A stretch of 58,720 bases of DNA from an uncultured Synechococcales cyanobacterium. GTDB lineage: Bacteria; Cyanobacteriota; Cyanobacteriia; CAIUCS01. This document shows positions 1 through 9,013 of this stretch, piece after piece. Position 1 is the first letter of the stretch, and the number at the start of each line of letters is the position of its first letter. The notes beneath the pieces are model-generated. The model was not told where the DNA came from and made no database searches. It worked only from the letters and a program-made list of their open reading frames with translations. Where the stretch lies: contig CAIUCS010000028.1 of assembly GCA_903897715.1 (NCBI GenBank), positions 1 through 58,720 on the forward strand, written 5' to 3'. The position numbers were made by a program, and so were the translations under genes.

Positions 1-186
1 ACCGTCCCCATCTTTATCATACTTAGCGATGATAGCAGCCCGTGTTTGCTGAGCGGCAGATTTAGCAGCTTCCCGTTCCTGGGCATTGAGTTTACCGTCC
101 CCATCTTTATCATACTTAGCGATGATAGCAGCCCGTGTTTGTTGAGCGGCAGATTTAGCGGCTTCCCGTTCTTCCTGACTAAGTTT
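1..186. repeat. 93-nt tandem repeat coding for EF-hand units
   Basis: Bases 1-93 and 94-186 are direct tandem copies. The first ~75 nt of each differ at only two positions; the last ~20 nt diverge more. Each copy codes for one 31-residue unit holding a calcium-loop motif. The array probably continues past the left edge. Confidence 0.85.
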
Positions 187-327
187 GCCATCACCGTTGA
201 CATCAAACTTTTCCAGAAGGGCTCTCTTATTTGGCTTGGGGAAGGTTTGTTGGGGATTTTTTGGATCTGCAGCAGCAAAGGTTGTAAAAGACAGAATTAA
301 GATAAGGGTCAAAAAAATAGTTTTCAT
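1..327 (-). CDS. EF-hand repeat protein, secreted (partial, runs off the left edge)
   Basis: The reading frame starts at the ATG at 325-327 on the minus strand and is still open at base 1, so only about 109 N-terminal residues are present. It opens with a hydrophobic signal-peptide-like stretch (about residues 1-20, ending in Ala-Ala-Ala-Asp). EF-hand-type calcium loops follow, of the form D-x-[ND]-G-D-G-K-L-[SN]-x-x-E, with a basic Ala/Lys/Arg-rich helix between loops. Two successive units are nearly identical at DNA level and 93 nt (31 residues) long. Calcium binding in the periplasm or outside the cell is inferred from the loop residues. The function is unknown and the repeat number cannot be seen. 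Confidence 0.75.
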   Translation of the reverse strand, partial: MKTIFLTLILILSFTTFAAADPKNPQQTFPKPNKRALLEKFDVNGDGKLSQEEREAAKSAAQQTRAAIIAKYDKDGDGKLNAQEREAAKSAAQQTRAAIIAKYDKDGDG

Positions 328-435
328 GGAGCTTAACATCCTAGCCATTGGTTGACGCGCGTGAACTCACTTTATAGTGATTAGTCCTTTAGACAATGGA
401 ACCGCCATCAATGTTCCTAATTAAAATACATTCAG

Positions 436-2022
436 TTAAGCTGCCACTTCTTCCCGTTGGATATTTTTTAAATGTAATTCCTCAGCCAGAAACTGATCCA
501 GTTGTCCCTCAATTTGGGACTTCACAATGGTACGATATTCCAAGAAATGTTCAATTTGGGCGCAAACTGATAAATAACTACTGAGGCCACCAGGGTTATG
601 GCGATAAATATTCCAAAGATTTCGCCAAAACTGCCAACGGGTTTTACGTAAAAGCCCCTGTCGCCAAAAAATTGTGAGTATGGCTCTTACAAGAACCCCG
701 TTCATTGGCTTACGAGCCCTTTTCCCTTTGTTAGGATAAGTTGCTTCCCCCAGCATACGGAAATGTCGATAAACCCGGTCTAAGAATCGCTCCGGATCAT
801 AAAGTTCATAAAAAGCAGTGATGTATTCCCTGGCAATGTCATCTAAAGGACGAGTAGGGGTAAAGTTCATTAGTGTCGTCTGGTTGATGTTCGCGGATTT
901 ATTACGAAGTCGTCCTTCCCGTTCTAGCCGATGCCAAAGTGCTGTGTCTGGTAATGCTTGTAACATACTGAAGAGGGCTGTTGGAATTGCTGTTTTCTCT
1001 ACGAATTGGACAATTCTCCCCCCGGCACCAGCCTTTTCTCCATCAAAACCAATAATAAAACCAGCCATCACTCGTAACCCAGAACGGGCAATAGTAACCA
1101 CTGCTTCGCTGAGGGAATCCCGGGTATTTTGATGTTTCTGGGTCAGGGTAAGACTCTCTTCATCAGGAGTTTCAATACCTAAAAATACTGCACCGAAATT
1201 ACACTGTACCATCATATCCATTAATTCCTGATCCTGAGCTAAGTCCACAGAAGCCTCTGTGGCAAAGGAAAAGGGATATTGATGTTCAACCATCCATGGC
1301 AGTAATTCTTTTAGGAATAACTTTACATTGCGTTTATTCCCAATAAAGTTATCATCTACCATGAAAATACTCCGCCGCCATCCCAATTCATAGAGGTAAT
1401 CTAACTCCCGCAGTAATTGTTGAGGAGTTTTGGTTCGTGGCTTCCGTCCGTAAAGGACAATGATGTCGCAAAATTCGCACTGGAAAGGACATCCCCTGGA
1501 AAATTGGACAGACATTTCAGCATAGGCATCAAATTCCAACAAGTCAAACCGAGGGATGGGAGTCTCAGTCACATCCGGCTTAACCCCATTTGCTCGAAAC
1601 GTACCGCAGGTATCCCCTCGCTCAATAGCCTCAACGAACGCGGGTAACGTAATTTCTCCTTCGTCCAGAATTAAATAATCTGCACCCACTTCCATCACCT
1701 CATGGGGAAGGGCTGTGGCATAAGGACCACCTACAGCAACTCGTTTATCCCGACGTTTAGCCTCCCCAATGCGATAAAGAAGGTCATCTTTTTGGACAAT
1801 CATGGCAGACATGATGACTAAATCTGCCCAATTCCAGTCAGACTCCGAAATATCACAGATGTTACAATCTATCAGTTTAAAGTTCCAATGTTGGGGCAAA
1901 AGGGCAGCCACTGTTACCAACCCCAATGGGGGCAGCATTGCCTTGCGGTTCAGTAGGGCAAGGGTTTTTTCAAAAGACCAAAAGCTTTTAGGAAATAAGG
2001 GATATAGCAGGAGAACATTCAT
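436..2022 (-). CDS. B12-binding radical SAM protein (DUF4070 type)
   Basis: This 528-residue protein has an N-terminal cobalamin-binding (Rossmann) domain, about residues 1-150. A radical SAM core follows with C178-x3-C182-x2-C185, the ligands of the SAM-bound 4Fe-4S cluster. The C-terminal ~120 residues look like the DUF4070 extension. Enzymes of this architecture carry out radical methylations or rearrangements; the hopanoid 2-methylase HpnP belongs to the wider family. The N-terminus here (MNVLLLYPLFPKSFWSFEK) does not look like HpnP as I know it, so I do not assign that role. The start is supported by GGAG six bases upstream of the ATG. It is a single gene with no pathway neighbours. Confidence 0.85.
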   Translation of the reverse strand: MNVLLLYPLFPKSFWSFEKTLALLNRKAMLPPLGLVTVAALLPQHWNFKLIDCNICDISESDWNWADLVIMSAMIVQKDDLLYRIGEAKRRDKRVAVGGPYATALPHEVMEVGADYLILDEGEITLPAFVEAIERGDTCGTFRANGVKPDVTETPIPRFDLLEFDAYAEMSVQFSRGCPFQCEFCDIIVLYGRKPRTKTPQQLLRELDYLYELGWRRSIFMVDDNFIGNKRNVKLFLKELLPWMVEHQYPFSFATEASVDLAQDQELMDMMVQCNFGAVFLGIETPDEESLTLTQKHQNTRDSLSEAVVTIARSGLRVMAGFIIGFDGEKAGAGGRIVQFVEKTAIPTALFSMLQALPDTALWHRLEREGRLRNKSANINQTTLMNFTPTRPLDDIAREYITAFYELYDPERFLDRVYRHFRMLGEATYPNKGKRARKPMNGVLVRAILTIFWRQGLLRKTRWQFWRNLWNIYRHNPGGLSSYLSVCAQIEHFLEYRTIVKSQIEGQLDQFLAEELHLKNIQREEVAA

Positions 2023-2326
2023 TGAAAACTCCGAAATAACTACATTACAACTGGTTTTGGGGGTGGGGTTTTATTAAACTGATGAAAAATATTCTTATAA
2101 TTTCATAAATCGTACCTTATAGTTACACGAGTCCCTGAGTCAACGGTCTGGGTACACGGGTTTCTTAACAATTAGGAAGATTTGGCAGGTCAATACCCAT
2201 GGTATTCTTCTGAAAATCGTGGTGATCCCAACCATAACTAGTTTTGGCTGGTGTAAACTCACAAATACATCAATTACGGCAATTAAAACACCATTCGTTT
2301 TATTATTTTCAGGTTTTTGTTCACCG
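2023..2326. other. Divergent intergenic region
   Basis: This holds the upstream regions of the radical SAM gene (leftward) and the mltA-like gene (rightward). It is AT-rich, and I see no convincing -35/-10 pair, repeat or small gene. Confidence 0.4.
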
Positions 2327-3727
2327 ATGAATATCCAAGACCATTCCTGGCTAGTGAAATTTAGCCAATTCTGTTTGGGAAAGGGTTTAAGTTTATATAT
2401 CCCTTTAATTTTGACTGCGTTTCTCGCCGGTGGACATGGGTCAGATGGTGCAACAGACTGGACGGAAAATAAAGGAACACCCCCATCCTATCCATCCCAT
2501 AGCCCCTCAGTGTCCCCAAGCCCCGATATTGTCAATACTTCTCCTCCATTACGCCTCATCCCTCCCCAATCCATTCCCTCCAGTGTGGGTTGGGATGAGC
2601 GCCTACGGGGCTGGTTAGGGCAACCAGGCGATCGCCAAGTGTTACTTACTGCCATCCAAAATAGTATTCATTATTTATCAACCCCCCATGCACTAGAAGC
2701 ATACCAACGGTATGAAAAAGGAGTCGGTGCTTCCTTAGTTCAGTCAACCCCATTGAATCGTTGTGACGAAACCCTATTGGAACGGGTTAAACGAAGTCTC
2801 AACCGTTTCCGTCAATTATTAGTAAGGTTTAACTCTCCTCACGCATTACAGTCCGCAGTGCGACGGGAATTTATCTTTTATCAATCCATTGGCAAAGATG
2901 GTCAGGGGCAGGTGGGGTTTACAGGATATTTCCAACCCGTTTATGCAGCCAGTCGAACTGCCACGGATGTTTATCGTTATCCCCTATTTCGCACTCCCCC
3001 TGACCTCCATCAGTGGACAAAACCCCATCCCACCAGAGGGGAATTGGAAGGGCGGGATGGGCTACAAAGTCATCAAGGGATGTTAAAGGGGCTAGAACTG
3101 GTGTGGTTGCGGGATCGATTAGAAGCATTTCTGGTTCACGTTCAAGGTTCAGCTCAGTTGCGTCTGACCGATCAAACCATAATGACAGTGGGGTATGCTG
3201 GTCGTACTGATTACCCATACACCAGTATTGGTAAGGAATTGATCAAGGATGGGAAAGTCCCAAGCCAAGGTTTGACATTGCCCGCCGTCCTTGCCTATTT
3301 ACAAAAACATCCCAAGGAGGTGGATGAATACTTGACCCGTAACCAACGGATGGTGTTTTTTCGGGAGACCTTTGGCTCCCCTGCCACCGGTAGTCTCCGT
3401 GTTCCTGTCACCCCGGAACGATCTATTGCCACTGATAAATCCATTTTCCCCCCCGGCGCCTTAGCTTGGTTCCAAACTTCCATTCCCTATCTCCCCCATT
3501 CCAACCATCCCTCCCCCGGTTTGATCAACCTAAAACAACGAAATGTAGGTCGATTCGCCCTAGATCAGGATACAGGTGGAGCGATTATAGGTGCTGGTCG
3601 GGTGGATATTTTTATGGGCACAGGAGAGTTAGCCGGACAACAGGCTGGCTTGATCAATACTCCTGGGAAACTTTACTATTTATTGTTGCCAACTTGTCCA
3701 TGGAATAAACGATTATCCAAGCCCTAA
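2327..3727 (+). CDS. mltA: Membrane-bound lytic murein transglycosylase A family (MltA)
   Basis: MltA enzymes cleave peptidoglycan glycan strands and leave 1,6-anhydro ends. The 466-residue product starts with a hydrophobic export signal (about residues 10-35), then a Pro/Ser-rich linker and the MltA barrel domain. The C-terminal 3D domain (about 409-450) has the Asp-rich run R-F-A-L-D-Q-D-T-G-G and then R-V-D-I-F-M-G, which hold the conserved catalytic-region aspartates. The frame stays open upstream to 2219. I prefer the ATG at 2327 because it puts the signal peptide at the N-terminus, though neither start has a clear ribosome-binding site. It converges with the next gene, three bases apart. 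Confidence 0.85.
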   Translation: MNIQDHSWLVKFSQFCLGKGLSLYIPLILTAFLAGGHGSDGATDWTENKGTPPSYPSHSPSVSPSPDIVNTSPPLRLIPPQSIPSSVGWDERLRGWLGQPGDRQVLLTAIQNSIHYLSTPHALEAYQRYEKGVGASLVQSTPLNRCDETLLERVKRSLNRFRQLLVRFNSPHALQSAVRREFIFYQSIGKDGQGQVGFTGYFQPVYAASRTATDVYRYPLFRTPPDLHQWTKPHPTRGELEGRDGLQSHQGMLKGLELVWLRDRLEAFLVHVQGSAQLRLTDQTIMTVGYAGRTDYPYTSIGKELIKDGKVPSQGLTLPAVLAYLQKHPKEVDEYLTRNQRMVFFRETFGSPATGSLRVPVTPERSIATDKSIFPPGALAWFQTSIPYLPHSNHPSPGLINLKQRNVGRFALDQDTGGAIIGAGRVDIFMGTGELAGQQAGLINTPGKLYYLLLPTCPWNKRLSKP

Positions 3728-3730
3728 TTC

Positions 3731-4345
3731 CTACACCCCTTCTGCGATCGCTACAAAAGCAAACACCCAAAATAAACCGCCTCCAATGTAATGGATCATT
3801 TTTTCGGAAATGCGGTTAGCACACCAACGTCCGCATAAAATAGCAATTAAAGTACAAATAATATGCCCAATAATGGCTCCTACCATCACTCCGTAACGAT
3901 CGTTAGCTGCCGCTAGGGTTATGGTGGCAACTTGGGTGCGATCGCCCCATTCCGCAACAAAGGTCAGCAAAAAACTTGTACAAACAATTCCAATGGGATT
4001 GATCGGTTGATAATCCCTTTGGGCAGTATTGAGGGTTAATTGTGCCTCCTCCATACCGTCTTCTCCTTGGTTATGGGGCATTTGGCTGGCGGTATAAATT
4101 AAATTGGTTCCGAGAATTAGAAATAAACCAATTCCACCATAATGAATCACTGCCTTAGGAAGCAACGCCACGATCTGTCCCATCACTACGGAAACACCTG
4201 TCATGGCTGCCAGGGCAGTTGCAACTCCTAAAAATACCAATTGTGGAGGATGACGCATTGCCAACAAAACTGCAATAAAAAATGTTTTGTCTCCCAATTC
4301 AGAAATGGTGATTAAAATTAACCCTGCTGTAAATGCAGTTAACAT
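3731..4345 (-). CDS. GDT1/TMEM165 (UPF0016) family cation exporter, Mnx-like
   Basis: This 204-residue, mostly hydrophobic protein has the two family signature motifs: E-L-G-D-K at 16-20 and E-W-G-D-R at 132-136, one in each inverted half. Cyanobacterial members such as Mnx of Synechocystis export manganese from the cytoplasm and protect against Mn overload; calcium transport is described for other members. About six or seven membrane segments are visible, split by an acidic loop at ~90-112. The length is normal for a full two-repeat member. Substrate is inferred from the family. Confidence 0.85.
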   Translation of the reverse strand: MLTAFTAGLILITISELGDKTFFIAVLLAMRHPPQLVFLGVATALAAMTGVSVVMGQIVALLPKAVIHYGGIGLFLILGTNLIYTASQMPHNQGEDGMEEAQLTLNTAQRDYQPINPIGIVCTSFLLTFVAEWGDRTQVATITLAAANDRYGVMVGAIIGHIICTLIAILCGRWCANRISEKMIHYIGGGLFWVFAFVAIAEGV

Positions 4346-5003
4346 TTGCTAAAGCCCCCGGATGCTGTGTTGAGTGACCCTGAGTGAGCTGAAGAAAGTG
4401 TCTGAAAGAAAAATTTAACAGGAACTTCACTCAGCCCACAACAGATGTGAACTTCGTGAAGGTCTCGTTTCCAAGTATTTACAAAAACCTTGTCTTTGAA
4501 CCAGGCTCATCGCCAGTGTGTTGATTCAAAATCTGACCAGAGCCAGTTACTACTCCCCTTCTAGATTTAGTATACCCCAAGTGTTCGCTTTATTAATCAA
4601 TCGTTACTTGATGCCATCAGGACAAAGTTTCTCCCATCCCAAGGAAGGGAAAGGATAAGGGCTGCACAATTGGGATACTCTCAGGATAAGTGGAGGGTGT
4701 TCATTTTATCTTCCATTCAGCGATACAGGCACTTTGAAACTCTAGATCCTCCTCTTCCCTAGGGAGATGGGGTTGGAGGGTGAGGGCAACTGGGCTTCAC
4801 TGGAATTGAGGTTGAATACGTCCCACCCAGCCTTATTTCAACTAAAAAGTTTTGTAAACAATTTGTTGATTTCCTTGAACCTCAACTTTACGCATGTCCT
4901 CTTGAAGAGTATGATTGCTTTCAGGTTAAAGCTTTGAATAGTTTTTCTGCAAAGCTTTATCTAGTTTTTCAATACAATCTATTTGTTAAAAGGAAACAAT
5001 CTC
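4346..5003. other. Long intergenic region upstream of psaF
   Basis: This 658-bp stretch separates the divergent exporter gene and psaF. It contains a decayed copy of the palindromic element (about 4641-4680). Part of an inverted left end, with ggagggtgagggcaactggg, lies at about 4775-4794. The AT-rich bases after 4850 are the likely psaF promoter and leader, but I could not fix a -10/-35 pair. Confidence 0.5.
4641..4680 (+). repeat. Decayed right half of the dispersed palindromic element
   Basis: The bases ggataagggctgcacaattg followed by ggatactc match the right end of the intact copy at 11621-11753 with a few changes. Confidence 0.5.
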
Positions 5004-5483
5004 ATGCAACGATTGTTAGTTGTTTTTTTAGCAGTTTGCCTATGGATTGGCTTTGTTCCACCCGCTTCTGCTGACGTTGCAGGGCTGACCCCATGCGTTG
5101 ATTCTCCTGCATTTCAACAACGGGCAGCAACCGCAAAGACTGAACAAGCCAAAGCTCGTTTTGCCCGTTATTCCCAGGCACTTTGTGGTGATGAAGGGTT
5201 ACCCCATCTAATTGCTGACGGACGCTTTAGTCATGTAGGTGACTTTACCATCCCCAGTATTTTATTTTTATATATTGCCGGAGCAATTGGTTGGTCTGGA
5301 AGAGCTTACCTACAAGCAATTAAAAAAGCTGGGGATGCGGAACAAAAAGAAATTATTTTGGATGTTCCCCTAGCTGTCAACAAGACAATTTTAAGTGGAC
5401 TATGGCCTTTACTCGCCATACAAGAACTGCTTTCCGGGCAGTTAACTGCAAAAGATTCAGAGATTACGGTCTCTCCTCGATAA
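5004..5483 (+). CDS. psaF: Photosystem I subunit III (PsaF)
   Basis: PsaF is the lumen-exposed single-span subunit of photosystem I, near the plastocyanin/cytochrome c6 docking side. The 159-residue precursor has a cleavable lumen signal ending Ala-Ser-Ala (about residue 23). The mature N-terminus runs D-V-A-G-L-T-P-C, and one clear membrane helix ([15 protein letters not shown]) is followed by a conserved C-terminal region. The ATG at 5004 is chosen because AGGA lies about nine bases upstream and the signal peptide begins there; a TTG at 4983 is also in frame. psaJ follows 55 bp downstream, the standard cyanobacterial psaFJ pair. Confidence 0.97.
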   Translation: MQRLLVVFLAVCLWIGFVPPASADVAGLTPCVDSPAFQQRAATAKTEQAKARFARYSQALCGDEGLPHLIADGRFSHVGDFTIPSILFLYIAGAIGWSGRAYLQAIKKAGDAEQKEIILDVPLAVNKTILSGLWPLLAIQELLSGQLTAKDSEITVSPR

Positions 5484-5538
5484 CGGTTCGTTCAATCTTG
5501 TAATTTTTAACAGCCATTTTTTTTAGGAGACTTATTTC

Positions 5539-5655
5539 ATGGCTAAGTTTTTATCCCTATCTCCAGTTATTTTATTTTTATGGTTGGCACAAACATCCGT
5601 CTGGTTAATTGTGTTTAATTATATTTTTCCAGATTTACTCTTTCATCCCCTTTAG
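5539..5655 (+). CDS. psaJ: Photosystem I subunit IX (PsaJ)
   Basis: This 38-residue product has a single hydrophobic helix. It begins M-A-K-F-L-S-L-S-P-V and ends F-P-D-L-L-F-H-P-L, the normal size and pattern of PsaJ. TTAGGAGA lies ten bases before the ATG and gives a good ribosome-binding site. It is translated right after psaF and stabilises PsaF in the photosystem I monomer. Confidence 0.95.
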   Translation: MAKFLSLSPVILFLWLAQTSVWLIVFNYIFPDLLFHPL

Positions 5656-6101
5656 TGAATCGGCTCTCATCCCCCAATCCCTTTCGGGAGATCGTCGGGA
5701 TGAGAGCCTAGGGTGCTAAGGGTTAGATACCCCCTCAGCACCCGAACCGTAATGACTGAACTAATCTAACTCCACGTTGCGTTGAGGAATCTGGTCAGTC
5801 GGTTTTTCCTGCCAATGGATGATTCATAACCTTTTCTTTAGATGGAACATAGATTTTTTTATCCATTGAATTAGGGTGAACACTGATAAATCACTGTAGG
5901 AGAGGTGATTAGAACAATAAATAACGTGAGTTGGGTTAAGAAACGGAAGGCAAGCCCACTCCATAATCAAAGAAGGTTTCTTTGGTTGGTGAAACTAAGC
6001 AATAAGCCCACAAATGACATTGATCAGTGCATGGATGAGACTGCGATGAATTACGACCGGGAGAACCCCATTAACCCTCTGAGGGAATGAATCAGGGATG
6101 T
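5656..6101. other. Intergenic region between psaJ and the sigma-factor gene
   Basis: Apart from the two psaFJ hairpins at 5662-5743, nothing recognisable is present. A GTG-initiated frame at 5905-6090 has no family resemblance. Confidence 0.4.
5662..5743 (+). terminator. Two stem-loops downstream of psaFJ
   Basis: A perfect 12-bp stem pairs ggctctcatccc (5662-5673) with gggatgagagcc (5697-5708). A second stem follows at once, pairing gggtgct at 5711 with agcaccc ending at 5743. There is no strong T-tract, so they may stabilise the psaFJ 3' end rather than terminate on their own. Confidence 0.55.
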
Positions 6102-7289
6102 TCAACTTAAACCATCCAGATAATCTTTTAAACGGTTTTGGCGTTTAGGTTGACGTAGTTTTTGCATTGCTTTTGTTTCAATCTGTCTCACCCGCTCCCT
6201 GGACAAATCCAGTACCAGTCCAACTTCAGACAATGAACGGGCGTACCCATCTTGCAGTCCAAATCGCATTAAAATGACATCCCGTTCTCGACTAGTTAAG
6301 TCAGCCAGTAGGTTGCATAAGTCCTGGCGTAGCCCCTCTTTGAGTAGGTTATCTTCCGGGGTAGGAACCGTCGTTTCTATTAAATCTCCCAATTCCGTGT
6401 CTTGATCTTTTCCAATTTTAGTATCCAAAGAAATTGACCGGGGAACTCCCATCAACGTCTCCCGAATTTGAACTGAATTTATCCCCAGTTCGTGAGCAAT
6501 ATCTTCGATGGATGGTGTCTTTCCCTTGGCTTGGGTAATTTTATACTGGGCTTTTTTGATTTTATTTAGTTTTTCGGTCATGTGAATGGGTAGGCGGATA
6601 GTTCGACTTTGAGATGCCAGTGCCCTTGTTATTCCTTGTCGAATCCACCAAAAAGCATAGGTACTAAACCGATAACCTTTCGTAGGGTCAAATTTTTCTA
6701 CTGCTCGCTCCAAACCCAGTGAACCTTCCTGAATTAAGTCAAGTAATTCCAAACCCCGATTCTGGTATTTTTTGGCGATGGAGACGACTAATCGCAAGTT
6801 GGCACGTATCATGTGATCTTTGGCACGAATCCCTTCCGATAGGATTTTCCTTAATTCTGTAACAGAAATACCAGAAACTTCAGCCCAACATTGCTCCCCA
6901 GCGGCGGTAATAATCTTTAATTCCCCCGGCTCCATCCCTGTCCCCTGAGCCCATTCTTGTAACGAAGGGCGACGACCGAAATTAATTAAGAGTTGTTGAT
7001 AGCGGTGGATTAACTTTAGATAGTGTTGAATTTCAGGGTTAGATTGATTGGTCAATTGATTTTGATGATCTAATAATGCCATGTAACGCTGAATTTTTTC
7101 AGCTTCTGAAATCTCTTCCTTTCCGTCTAATAAATGAACTTGTCCGATTTCTTTTAGGTAGAGGCGGATTATATCTGTGGAACCGGAATTGATGGCATGG
7201 TTAGGGGCAATGGCAACGGTCATTGTTTCAGAGGTCTCACGGTCATCGAAGCAATGATTACTATCTAAATTAAGTGAAGGAGCTGACAT
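6102..7289 (-). CDS. sigC: Group 2 RNA polymerase sigma factor, SigC-like
   Basis: This 395-residue sigma-70 family protein contains region 1.2 (T-D-I-I-R-L-Y-L-K-E-I-G). It also has region 2, with the YRFSTYAFWWIRQGITRALA -10-recognition segment, region 3, and region 4.2 (SLSEVGLVLDLSRERVRQIE). The segment between 1.2 and 2.1 is longer than in SigB or SigD and begins E-E-I-S-E-A-E-K-I-Q-R-Y-M, a feature I associate with SigC; the group 2 assignment is firmer than the letter. I use the ATG at 7289 rather than the upstream in-frame codon at 7325 because it removes a non-conserved N-terminal tail. It is monocistronic. Confidence 0.8.
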   Translation of the reverse strand: MSAPSLNLDSNHCFDDRETSETMTVAIAPNHAINSGSTDIIRLYLKEIGQVHLLDGKEEISEAEKIQRYMALLDHQNQLTNQSNPEIQHYLKLIHRYQQLLINFGRRPSLQEWAQGTGMEPGELKIITAAGEQCWAEVSGISVTELRKILSEGIRAKDHMIRANLRLVVSIAKKYQNRGLELLDLIQEGSLGLERAVEKFDPTKGYRFSTYAFWWIRQGITRALASQSRTIRLPIHMTEKLNKIKKAQYKITQAKGKTPSIEDIAHELGINSVQIRETLMGVPRSISLDTKIGKDQDTELGDLIETTVPTPEDNLLKEGLRQDLCNLLADLTSRERDVILMRFGLQDGYARSLSEVGLVLDLSRERVRQIETKAMQKLRQPKRQNRLKDYLDGLS

Positions 7290-7622
7290 AAATGTATTCC
7301 ATAGGCTCAAGAATATCACCAACAAAAAGACCCTAAGTCAATTTAATTCCGTTGCATCCAGTTAGGTTCAAGCAGCAACTCCATTCATATAAAAGGAAAG
7401 CTAGAACCAGTTGTACAAAGCCCTCAATCTTACAAATTGCAGTAATTATCCCCATTGAAGAAGGAAATTGACCTCTTAATCGTGGAGGTATTATTAACTT
7501 CTTCCACCATTAAGATTAAAATTACGGTTTAAATGTTCCTGAAAATCAAGAATTTTATGGAACTGGTTTGATTTAAATAGGACGATCGCACTTTGCCGAA
7601 AGCGGATAGACCCATTTTGAAA
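7290..7622. other. Intergenic region upstream of the sigma factor
   Basis: This AT-rich 333 bp lies between the gpsA stop and the sigma-factor start, both on the minus strand, so it must hold the sigma-factor promoter. No repeat or small gene is visible. Confidence 0.4.
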
Positions 7623-8561
7623 CTACTCAGGCTTAGCATCTCTCATCATCAGTGATTCCAGAGCCTGTCTAGGGGTCAATCGCCCCGTCAACAGGGCGTA
7701 AACCTGCTGAACGATCGGCAAGTATATGTGGTGTTGATGGGCTAAGGTCATTAAAACCTTAGTGGTATTAACCCCCTCAGCCGTTCCTTCAATTTTTGTC
7801 AAAATGTCCGTCAAAGATTCTCCTTGTCCCAGTCCATAACCCACCTGATAGTTGCGGCTTAACGGACTATTACAGGTAGCCAGTAGATCTCCTAACCCTG
7901 ATAAACCGTAAAAGGTATCGGGTTGGGCACCTAAAAGCTGACCAATCCGAATAATCTCGGTGAGCCCTCGAGTCACTAGGGCTGCTTTAGCATTCGTACC
8001 CAAATTTAGCCCGTCACATACCCCAGCAGCAATAGCAATGACATTTTTAAGGGTACCGCCCAACTCCACCCCTAAATTATCGGCATTGGTATAAACCCGG
8101 AAAATAGGAGAGTTAAATAGGGATTGAATGGTTTCAGCGGCGACAAGATTGGAACTGGCCACCACCGTGGCGGCTGGTAACCCCAGTTGTATTTCTTTAG
8201 ATAGATTAGGTCCTGATAAGACAACTACTGGATGATGAACAATTGTTTCTTGCCAAATCTGGGAAGGAGTACAAACAGTATTTCCATGAGGACAGACCTC
8301 TAATCCTTTGGTAGCAGTCACAATAATGCAATGGTTGGGAATATTCATCTGGCTAATGTGTTGGGCAACCATTCTCACTCCAGCCATCGAAACCGCTGAT
8401 ACAATGACATCGGTGGTGGCAACGACGTGATTCAAAATTACCCCATTTTGTCGCGACCAACTTGATAGGTGATGTCCATTATGATCGGCTAAAGAAGCTA
8501 AAGCCCTTCCCCATTGACCAGTGCCTAAAATACTTACCCTAGCAGGTTGCAGTAGATTCAT
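7623..8561 (-). CDS. gpsA: Glycerol-3-phosphate dehydrogenase [NAD(P)+]
   Basis: GpsA reduces dihydroxyacetone phosphate to sn-glycerol-3-phosphate, the backbone of membrane lipids. The N-terminus has the dinucleotide-binding G-T-G-Q-W-G. Family blocks visible include V-L-S-G-P-N-L-S-K-E-I, G-T-L-K-N-V-I-A-I-A-A-G and G-L-S-G-L-G-D-L-L-A-T-C. Length (312 residues) is normal. I use the ATG at 8561; a TTG two codons upstream would overlap the previous stop. It is the last gene of a three-gene minus-strand operon with the coiled-coil protein and the amidase. Confidence 0.95.
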   Translation of the reverse strand: MNLLQPARVSILGTGQWGRALASLADHNGHHLSSWSRQNGVILNHVVATTDVIVSAVSMAGVRMVAQHISQMNIPNHCIIVTATKGLEVCPHGNTVCTPSQIWQETIVHHPVVVLSGPNLSKEIQLGLPAATVVASSNLVAAETIQSLFNSPIFRVYTNADNLGVELGGTLKNVIAIAAGVCDGLNLGTNAKAALVTRGLTEIIRIGQLLGAQPDTFYGLSGLGDLLATCNSPLSRNYQVGYGLGQGESLTDILTKIEGTAEGVNTTKVLMTLAHQHHIYLPIVQQVYALLTGRLTPRQALESLMMRDAKPE

Positions 8562-8563
8562 TC

Positions 8564-9007
8564 TCAAGGTTTTTTAATTTCTATGGCAGTGTTCGGCTTG
8601 AAATCAGTTTTTGATGGAGTTGAGGGCAACCAGACTATCCGTAGTTGGCTTGGATCAGCCCAATAGGTTTGCTCCTGCATGATGGTACGAGCTTGTTGGG
8701 GATCAAAGTATTGTTGAAAGTTTTCCTGTAATGTATCCATCTTTTCCTCTGTTGCCTTCAGTTCAGTTTCAACCTGTTGTAAACGATTCTGTTGACGTTG
8801 ATAATAGGACAAAATTATACTCAAGGCGGAAAGAGTCAAGCATAAACCAATGCTGCTAATGATTAGTTTAATGACAGTCTCTAGGAAAACCTGTTTTTGG
8901 AAATTATTGAATCTGCGGCGAAAAGAAGAGTTACCCTTGGAACGCTGACGAGAAGGGATATGTTGGGTGGGATAAAACAGGGGTTGGGCTGGATGGGGGA
9001 ATGCCAT
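8564..9007 (-). CDS. Conserved hypothetical single-pass membrane protein with coiled coil
   Basis: I do not recognise a named family. The 147-residue product has a basic N-terminal tail (about 1-40) and one membrane helix (about 44-67). A charged Gln/Glu-rich segment (about 70-98) has the heptad pattern of a coiled coil, and a short C-terminal tail holds a W-A-D-P-S-Q-L-R-I-V-W-L-P patch. It sits six bases after the amidase gene and two bases before gpsA. The basic tail, single helix and coiled coil resemble small envelope or division proteins, and the amidase neighbour fits a cell-wall role, but that is inference. Confidence 0.7.
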   Translation of the reverse strand: MAFPHPAQPLFYPTQHIPSRQRSKGNSSFRRRFNNFQKQVFLETVIKLIISSIGLCLTLSALSIILSYYQRQQNRLQQVETELKATEEKMDTLQENFQQYFDPQQARTIMQEQTYWADPSQLRIVWLPSTPSKTDFKPNTAIEIKKP

Positions 9008-9013
9008 ATTGAA

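Noticed and set aside
436-2022. Assignment of the radical SAM gene as hpnP (hopanoid 2-methylase)
   Set aside because: The architecture is shared, but the N-terminal sequence differs from HpnP as I know it and no hopanoid genes are adjacent.
5905-6090. GTG-initiated 61-codon frame with AGGAGA just upstream
   Set aside because: The ribosome-binding site is too close to the GTG, the sequence is low in family-like features, and it lies in a non-coding gap beyond the psaFJ hairpins.
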